From NCBI GenBank assembly GCA_029261395.1, contig JAJDBJ010000005.1, positions 1 through 64,000 of the forward strand: DNA of 64,000 nt, given 5' to 3'. The stretch is from Nitrospinaceae bacterium (GTDB taxonomy: Bacteria > Nitrospinota > Nitrospinia > Nitrospinales > Nitrospinaceae). Positions 58,562 to 64,000 of the stretch are shown here, one piece after another; positions within the stretch are counted from its first letter, which is position 1, and each line of letters starts with the position of its first letter. Position numbers and translations under genes: made by a program. The notes beneath the pieces are model-generated. The model searched no databases. It was not told the origin of the DNA and saw only the letters and a list, made by a program, of their open reading frames with translations.

Positions 58562-59479
58562 ATGATGGATTACATCTTACATAAACCTAAAGGATCGCGC
58601 CTCAACTGGGGAGAGGTCCATTCGCGCCAGCGGAAAAAGAACAAGCGTCCGAGCAAAGCTCTGAAGGGACGCAAAATCAAAAATCGCGGAAGCGGAACCG
58701 GTTTCCGGGAACTGGCTAAAACCTGGCTGGACGTGGTCGCCAAAGCGGTGCTGGTCATGGTCATGGGTTATGGCGCATTTCATGGGTTCCGATACGTCAC
58801 CACTGCGCCGCAGTTCGCTGTATCGCAAATCAATTTTTCAGGGAACGAGAAGGTCAGCCTGCTCACTCTGGAAGGCATGGCTCAACCGCTGATGGGTCAA
58901 AATATTTTCCAGCTTGATCTGCAGTCCATCACTGAACAGTTCAAGGCGAACCCATGGATTGAAAACGTTTCCGCTGTGCGGCGATTGCCCCGGGGAATCC
59001 GCATTCAGGTTCAGGAGCGTAAGCCGTTCGCGCGTATCCAGTTGGATAAAACTTATTTGATGGACCACTACGGAGTCTTGATCGTTCCCGACAACAAACA
59101 ACACGACGCCCTCCCCCTCATTACAGGAGTGAAATTAAGCGGAGTGAAGCTGGGAAACGAAATACCGGTAGCGGGAATCGTACCGGGATTACAGGCCATG
59201 CATTTCATGAATCAACTGGGCGCGTTCAAGGACGATCCCATTCAGAAATTTCATATGTCCAGTCCACTCAAGCTGGTATTCACCACCGGGAGCCGGGGGA
59301 TCGATATCTATCTGGCCGTGGATCGGATTCAGGAAGGCTTTGAAAATTTAAAAATAATACTCGACGCCATGGACTCCAACCTCTCTGGGATTCAATACAT
59401 CGACCTGTCTTTCAAGGACAAGGTGGTGGTTAAGAAAAACCGGATGGAACCACGGCGCGGGATCGTACACAAGATTTAA
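58562..59479 (+). CDS. ftsQ: Cell division protein FtsQ
   Basis: 305 residues. Long basic cytoplasmic N terminus (KGSRLNWGEVHSRQRKKNKR and following), one transmembrane helix (about 60-78), POTRA domain (FAVSQINFSGNEKVSLLTLE to VRRLPRGIRIQVQERKPFA) and the FtsQ/DivIB beta domain ending in SGIQYIDLSFKDKVVVKK. It links early and late divisome proteins. Starts 6 bp after ddl. Confidence 0.93.
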   Translation: MMDYILHKPKGSRLNWGEVHSRQRKKNKRPSKALKGRKIKNRGSGTGFRELAKTWLDVVAKAVLVMVMGYGAFHGFRYVTTAPQFAVSQINFSGNEKVSLLTLEGMAQPLMGQNIFQLDLQSITEQFKANPWIENVSAVRRLPRGIRIQVQERKPFARIQLDKTYLMDHYGVLIVPDNKQHDALPLITGVKLSGVKLGNEIPVAGIVPGLQAMHFMNQLGAFKDDPIQKFHMSSPLKLVFTTGSRGIDIYLAVDRIQEGFENLKIILDAMDSNLSGIQYIDLSFKDKVVVKKNRMEPRRGIVHKI

Positions 59480-59503
59480 CCGTCTTTAGAAAAGGGGACA
59501 CAC

Positions 59504-60736
59504 ATGTCCAAAAAAGAAAACTATATTGTCGGCCTGGACATCGGCACAACCAAAATCTGTTGCATCATCGCGGAGGTGACACCCCAGGGTGAGATCGATA
59601 TCATCGGTCTCGGCCAGTCACCCTCCCGTGGCCTGCGCAAGGGAGTCGTAGTCAACATCGACGGCACGGTCGAATCGATCCGAAGCGCGGTCGAGGAAGC
59701 GGAGTTGATGGCGGGTGCGGAGGTCGATTCCGTCTTCGTAGGGATCGCCGGTGGCCATATCAAAAGCATGAACAGCCACGGCATCATCGCGGCAAAACAC
59801 AAGGAGATCAACCATCACGACGTGGACCGCGTTATCGAAGCGGCCAAAGCCATTGCTATTCCACTGGACCGTGAAGTGATCCACGTTCTGCCGCAGGAAT
59901 ACATCGTGGACAACCAGGACGGCATCAAAACGCCTCTCGGTATGGCGGGGATACGCTTGGAAGCCAAAGTGCATATCGTTACCGCCGCAGTCACCTCGGC
60001 GCAGAACATCGTCAAGTGCGTCAACAAGGCGGGACTCGGTGTGCAGGATATCGTGCTGGAACAACTCGCTTCCAGTGAATCGGTACTCTCCCCCGACGAA
60101 AAGGAACTCGGTGTGGCGTTGATCGATATCGGCGGCGGCACTTCCGACCTGGCGATTTTCTATCAAGGCGCGATCAAGCACACTTCGGTGCTGGCTATCG
60201 CCGGTGCTCAGGTGACCAACGACATCGCTATCGGCTTGCGCACTCCGAATGCTGAAGCGGAGAAAATCAAACACGCGCACGGATGCGCTTATTCGAGTCT
60301 GATCAAACACGACGAAACAATTGAAATCTCCACGGTCGGCGGTCGGAGTACTCTCAAGGTGTCACGTCAAATCCTGAGCGAAATTATTGAGGCGCGTATT
60401 CGGGAAATGTTTGAAATGCTCAACCACGAAATCCAGACCTCCGGGTTCCAGGACAGTATCTCTTCCGGCATCGTCATCACCGGAGGATCGGCTTGCGTGG
60501 AAGGCATGGCGGACCTGGCAGAGGAAGTGTTCCAGGTGCCGGTACGCATCGGCACTCCCATGGGTCTGAGCGGTCTGGTGGATGTGGTCACCAACCCGAT
60601 CTACGCCACCAGCACAGGTCTGATTCATTACGGCGAGAAAAGTTACAAATCGGGTCGCAATATGGACCTGCAAGGCAGAAATCTATTTGAAAAAATATTC
60701 AGTCGCATGAAGGGCTGGACGGACGAATTTTTTTAG
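59504..60736 (+). CDS. ftsA: Cell division protein FtsA
   Basis: 410 residues. Actin-like ATPase tethering FtsZ to the membrane. Phosphate loop [16 protein letters not shown]; 1C domain with [19 protein letters not shown] and [18 protein letters not shown]-binding [36 protein letters not shown]. The C-terminal amphipathic membrane-binding helix is [26 protein letters not shown] lies upstream of the ATG. Confidence 0.97.
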   Translation: MSKKENYIVGLDIGTTKICCIIAEVTPQGEIDIIGLGQSPSRGLRKGVVVNIDGTVESIRSAVEEAELMAGAEVDSVFVGIAGGHIKSMNSHGIIAAKHKEINHHDVDRVIEAAKAIAIPLDREVIHVLPQEYIVDNQDGIKTPLGMAGIRLEAKVHIVTAAVTSAQNIVKCVNKAGLGVQDIVLEQLASSESVLSPDEKELGVALIDIGGGTSDLAIFYQGAIKHTSVLAIAGAQVTNDIAIGLRTPNAEAEKIKHAHGCAYSSLIKHDETIEISTVGGRSTLKVSRQILSEIIEARIREMFEMLNHEIQTSGFQDSISSGIVITGGSACVEGMADLAEEVFQVPVRIGTPMGLSGLVDVVTNPIYATSTGLIHYGEKSYKSGRNMDLQGRNLFEKIFSRMKGWTDEFF

Positions 60737-60753
60737 TCAACAAGGAGGCAACA

Positions 60754-61938
60754 ATGGGCATGATAGAATTTGAACCAACCAATGATTATTCGGCGAATAT
60801 CAAAGTCATCGGCGTCGGCGGCGGTGGCGGTAACGCCGTCAACGCCATGGTACGCTCCAACATTCAGGGCGTGGAGTTCATCCAGGCGAACACCGACATG
60901 CAAACGCTGGACGCTTCTCCCTGTCAGCACAAAATCCGGATCGGCACGGAACTGACGCGCGGACTCGGCGCCGGGTCCAATCCCGAAACCGGAAAACTGG
61001 CGGCGGAGGAAAGTCGCGATCATTTGTACGAAGTGCTGGAGGGCTCGGACATGGTCTTCCTCACCGCTGGCATGGGTGGCGGAACCGGTACCGGTGCCAC
61101 TCCGGTTATCGCGGATATCGCACGGGAAGTGGGAGCGCTCACCGTTGGCGTGGTGACCAAGCCATTTATGTTTGAAGGAAGCCGACGGCAAAAGCAGGCG
61201 GAGGAGGGTATTGAGGAGTTGAAGGAATCGGTGGATACTCTCATCGTCATTCCCAACCAGAAACTGCTCAGCTTCATCGGTAAACAAACCTCACTGAACA
61301 CCGCTTTCTCACAGGTCGATGACATCCTGCTCCAGGCGGTTTGCAGTATCTCGGATCTGATTGTGATTCCGGGATTGATCAATCTCGACTTCGCGGATGT
61401 CAAAACCATCATGTGCGGCATGGGCAAAGCGTTGATGGGCGGCGGTATCGCTTCCGGTGAAAACCGTGCGATCGAGGCGGCTCAGCGTGCCATCTCAAGC
61501 CCTCTGCTGGACGAGGCATCGGTAGAAGGCGCACGCGGTATTCTCATCAACATCACCGGCGGCGAAGACCTCACCCTGCACGATGTCAACGAGGCGGCCA
61601 TGCTGATCCAGAAAAGTGCCCATGAAGATGCGCATATCATCTTTGGTGCGGTGGTGGATGAATCCATGAAGGAAGACATGCGCGTGACGGTGATCGCCAC
61701 CGGGTTCGAGAAACAGGAAAGCCAACGACTCTTTCTTGCGCCACAAGAGCCCAACACCATGCCGATGAAAAAAGTGGTGAACGGACCCGATGTGGAAATG
61801 GATCTGGGAAATCACCCCGCGTACCAACAGGAGAGTTTGAAGGAGTTGGCGGATATTATCCGAAAGGAATCACCGGAAACGATCTCCAACAGTTCAAACT
61901 TTGATATCCCGACGTTCCTGCGAAAACACGCCGATTGA
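60754..61938 (+). CDS. ftsZ: Cell division GTPase FtsZ
   Basis: 394 residues, AGGAGG upstream. Tubulin-like GTPase forming the Z-ring. Seen: [31 protein letters not shown], tubulin signature [13 protein letters not shown] (about 105-112), [16 protein letters not shown], and the C-terminal peptide [13 protein letters not shown] which binds FtsA. The variable linker is short. Last gene of the dcw cluster; the downstream hairpin before the convergent gene lacks a T run. Confidence 0.98.
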   Translation: MGMIEFEPTNDYSANIKVIGVGGGGGNAVNAMVRSNIQGVEFIQANTDMQTLDASPCQHKIRIGTELTRGLGAGSNPETGKLAAEESRDHLYEVLEGSDMVFLTAGMGGGTGTGATPVIADIAREVGALTVGVVTKPFMFEGSRRQKQAEEGIEELKESVDTLIVIPNQKLLSFIGKQTSLNTAFSQVDDILLQAVCSISDLIVIPGLINLDFADVKTIMCGMGKALMGGGIASGENRAIEAAQRAISSPLLDEASVEGARGILINITGGEDLTLHDVNEAAMLIQKSAHEDAHIIFGAVVDESMKEDMRVTVIATGFEKQESQRLFLAPQEPNTMPMKKVVNGPDVEMDLGNHPAYQQESLKELADIIRKESPETISNSSNFDIPTFLRKHAD

Positions 61939-62013
61939 TCGCAGGTTCGCCCAGAGAGGGGATGTGGAATCGTTGAGGCGGCTCCACACCCCCTCCCTCC
62001 TTTCAGCTTCCGC

Positions 62014-62790
62014 TCACTTTTTATTCAAATCCCAGTTGTAATCCAGATAGGAAACGTCGACGTCTCCCTTTTTCAGGAAAGACCGGTCTTTCTCAGGTGC
62101 GTAACGGGAGAGGAACGGCAGGACGCCGCCCTTCGCTTCAAAGTCCTCCTCGAACCAGTCGAAAATTTTTGAGAGCGTCACCCGCCCCCTGCTACGGTCG
62201 ATATGCAAACCTTTACCTCTGTTTTCCAGAAACCGTTGCATCTGATCGTCGAGTTGCGCGTCCAACTTGTCCGTCGTGTAGGCTTCCTTGCGCAGGTCGG
62301 GACAACTCACCGATGCGCAAACGATGGCGACATGGATGCGCGGATCGCCCATCTTCCTTAAAATTTCATGCTCGATTTCGTCCAAGGTCACTTCCTTACC
62401 GCCGACCACGCCGACCTTTTTCTTCCAGACCGATCCAAACAAGCTCCCGGCGTCCTTGATGCTCTTCACGGGATAATGATCCACCACCATTTTGACCGCC
62501 ATGATGTTGTAGACGTTGATCCAGAAGCACAGCTTATCCTTCTCGCTTTTCAGCTTTGAGGGAGAGAACGATTTCAGGTCCGCGATCAGCTTCGCATACG
62601 CCGGGTCTTTCTTGATACCGGCATAATTGACCCCGGCGATCCGAACGCCTGCGATCGTCGTGGGTCCGACGTATTTTTTCACCAAACCATCCCAGGCTGT
62701 GAAATCAAAGGCCCATACCGAGGACGGCGCCAGCATCATGCAAACGATCAATACCCAGAATTTTGCAAAGAAAATACGTTTCACGGACAT
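62014..62790 (-). CDS. Exported DUF547 protein
   Basis: 258 residues from the ATG at 62790, which has AAAGGA upstream and opens a signal peptide (FFAKFWVLIVCMMLAPSSVWA); an in-frame upstream start at 62838 lacks these. DUF547 features: KDKLCFWINVYNIMAVKMVV, DEIEHEILRKMGDPRIHVAI and CASVSCPDLRKEAYT with a cysteine pair, then VTLSKIFDWFEEDF. Function of the family is unknown; it is often exported. Convergent with ftsZ. Confidence 0.88.
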   Translation of the reverse strand: MSVKRIFFAKFWVLIVCMMLAPSSVWAFDFTAWDGLVKKYVGPTTIAGVRIAGVNYAGIKKDPAYAKLIADLKSFSPSKLKSEKDKLCFWINVYNIMAVKMVVDHYPVKSIKDAGSLFGSVWKKKVGVVGGKEVTLDEIEHEILRKMGDPRIHVAIVCASVSCPDLRKEAYTTDKLDAQLDDQMQRFLENRGKGLHIDRSRGRVTLSKIFDWFEEDFEAKGGVLPFLSRYAPEKDRSFLKKGDVDVSYLDYNWDLNKK

Positions 62791-62936
62791 TTTCAAATCC
62801 TTTAACTGCATTTTAAAGTTTACACGGTATAATGACATGAATAAGTCTCCCAGGGCGAACGGTAATTTGATTCATAGAACTTGTTCCCTGTTTAGTCCCT
62901 TCCGGCAGAGTTCCCTTACACTTTTTTGATAGCCGC

Positions 62937-63782
62937 ATGAAGCCTGATCCCAAAGATTTGCTCTACGTTTCCGATCTCGATGGCACCCTGCTCGATCCGC
63001 ACAGCGATTTCCCCTCTGCCTGGGTGGATCGCCTGAACCGCCTGATCGAGCGTGGCCTCAAGTTCACCATTGCCACGGCCCGCAATTACGATTCGGCTCA
63101 TCCCATTCTACACGAGGTGAACCTGCAACTGCCGGTCATCCTGTTCAACGGCGCGTACCTGACGCATTTCAAGACCGGCGAGAACTTGAAACAGTCTAAT
63201 TATATCGAACGCGACGTGGCCTACGAACTGCTGGATCTGGTCGCTCCGCTGGAGCAGGACCCGTTCGTCTATACCTTCGATGAGCGGCACCGACTGTACT
63301 ATCGGAACGCCATCAATGAGGGTTCGCTGGCCTACCTAAAAAGCCTGGAGGGCGACGGCCGCCTGCACTATGTCGATGAGTATCAGTTCACCGACAACGA
63401 ACAAATTGCCGGCCTTCTGTTGATCGATACCCCTGCGGTACTGGCCCCCGTCTACCGGCAACTCCGCGAACGGTTCCCAGACAATCTTAACCTGTACTTC
63501 GCAAAAGACATCGCCCGGCCTAAATACAACTGGTTACAAATGTTCCACCACCACGCCGACAAGGGCAGGATGTTGCGCACCCTGTCCCAGCAATTGGACA
63601 TCCCATTATCGCAGATTGTGGTGTTCGGGGATTACCTCAACGACCTTGAAATGTTTGAGATTGCGGGGAAGGCCGTCGCCGTCGGCAACGCCCTGCCGGA
63701 GGTGCAAGCCGTAGCCCATCAGGTGATCGGCACCAACGCCGACGGAGGGGTGCTCGACTATCTGGAATCTCTCGGATTCTGA
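62937..63782 (+). CDS. HAD-superfamily phosphatase (Cof/YkrA type)
   Basis: 281 residues. Catalytic motif I VSDLDGTLLD (D13, D15), motif II ITVATARN-like FTIATARNYDSAHP, motif III lysine in the PKYNWLQMFHHHADKGRML segment, and motif IV VVFGDYLNDLEMFEIAG, followed by AVAVGNALPEVQAVA. The mobile C2-type cap lies between motifs II and III. Cof-type phosphatases act on sugar phosphates or cofactors; the substrate cannot be told. No ribosome-binding site is evident. Confidence 0.92.
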   Translation: MKPDPKDLLYVSDLDGTLLDPHSDFPSAWVDRLNRLIERGLKFTIATARNYDSAHPILHEVNLQLPVILFNGAYLTHFKTGENLKQSNYIERDVAYELLDLVAPLEQDPFVYTFDERHRLYYRNAINEGSLAYLKSLEGDGRLHYVDEYQFTDNEQIAGLLLIDTPAVLAPVYRQLRERFPDNLNLYFAKDIARPKYNWLQMFHHHADKGRMLRTLSQQLDIPLSQIVVFGDYLNDLEMFEIAGKAVAVGNALPEVQAVAHQVIGTNADGGVLDYLESLGF

Positions 63783-63869
63783 TAATAACTGTACCCTGTG
63801 AAGCATATTGAGGTAGAATTTCATTATCGGCAATAATCCCGTTTCAAGTGGAGTGGGTACTTTTTTATT

Positions 63870-63896
63870 GTCGCACTTCGACAGGCTCAGTGTGAC
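63870..63896. repeat. 27-bp dispersed inverted repeat, copy 2
   Basis: GTCGCAC and GTGTGAC arms around a TTCGACAGGCTCA centre; 22 of 27 positions match copy 1 at 10882-10908. It lies in the gap after the HAD phosphatase gene, just before the last partial gene. Confidence 0.7.
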
Positions 63897-63912
63897 AAAT
63901 GGGAAATCTAGC

Positions 63913-64000
63913 ATGACTGATAAAAAACAGCCGCAGGAACCGGAAAAGACTATCTACCAGCGCGACAAAACCGCGCCGGAACCGAAGGTCCCCGACAAGC
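63913..64000 (+). CDS. Start of an unknown gene cut by the window edge
   Basis: An ATG at 63913 opens a frame that runs to the right edge (29 complete codons). The visible part is charged and proline-rich (MTDKKQPQEPEKTIYQRDKT), suggesting a disordered N terminus. No function can be given. A weak TGGGA precedes the start. Confidence 0.45.
   Translation, partial: MTDKKQPQEPEKTIYQRDKTAPEPKVPDK

Noticed and set aside
61939-62013. Terminator between ftsZ and the DUF547 gene
   Set aside because: GGGGATGTGGA pairs imperfectly with TCCACACCCC, but neither strand has a T run after the stem, so it is not called as a terminator.
1-64000. tRNA, rRNA, CRISPR arrays, prophage or IS elements
   Set aside because: I looked for cloverleaf-like sequences, regular spacer arrays and transposase or integrase motifs in all gaps and found none that I could support.

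Overview
The window is a stretch of bacterial chromosome with about 55 genes and no phage, transposase, CRISPR or rRNA/tRNA genes that I can see. Gene content suggests a Gram-negative, probably marine, aerobic or microaerophilic bacterium that makes abundant c-type cytochromes: a two-partner secretion outer-membrane system, FtsQ/FtsL-type divisome, meso-diaminopimelate-type MurE, System I cytochrome c maturation and a SUF iron-sulfur operon. My best guess is a member of Nitrospinota or a nearby deep branch; this is inference from gene style and has not been checked by phylogeny.

Layout. 1-5590 (minus): a surface or secretion locus with TpsB transporter, FecR-like exported protein, short TpsA-like exoprotein and a CHASE2 protein cut by the window edge. 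5800-13270 (minus): a SUF operon (IscU/Nfu fusion, sufB, sufC, sufD, sufS, sufU) followed by a lone AmmeMemoRadiSam-type radical SAM gene. 13270-17510 (plus): an AT-richer island of poorly known genes around a DgcN-like (DUF1611) protein and a PLP amino-acid racemase. 17510-23260: moaA, larE, a small membrane protein, proC, yggS, a PII-like regulator and a CheY-like protein, with two candidate small RNAs and a REP-type inverted repeat between them. 23430-37000: a large sensor histidine kinase, an SprT-like protein, a lipoprotein hydrolase overlapping mutS2, a one-cysteine exported thiol peroxidase, a PAS membrane protein, a PreP-type M16 protease, exonuclease III and small unknowns. 37018-43373 (minus): a compact cytochrome c maturation operon, ccmE-F-H-(I-like)-A-B-D-C-G, including a 50-residue CcmD. 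43813-61938 (plus): a complete division and cell wall (dcw) cluster, mraZ-rsmH-ftsL-ftsI-murE-murF-mraY-murD-ftsW-murG-murC-murB-ddl-ftsQ-ftsA-ftsZ. 62014-64000: a DUF547 protein, a HAD phosphatase and the start of another gene.

How it works together. The SUF operon supplies clusters for radical SAM enzymes in the window (MoaA and the AmmeMemoRadiSam-type enzyme). The ccm operon builds c-type cytochromes. The dcw cluster carries the whole cytoplasmic route from UDP-MurNAc to lipid II plus septum assembly, and its promoter has a 10-bp periodic repeat that looks like an MraZ operator.

Most notable: a CxxxY-type CcmE (the System I* signature) in an operon that also has a cysteine-rich CcmH; a roughly 150-nt structured RNA with its own consensus promoter and terminator beside proC; the DgcN-like/racemase island with two unknown proteins; an Nfu protein fused to an IscU-like domain that has lost all its cluster ligands; a PII protein without the uridylylated tyrosine; and structured intergenic elements inside the dcw cluster, one of them before a TTG-started ddl.
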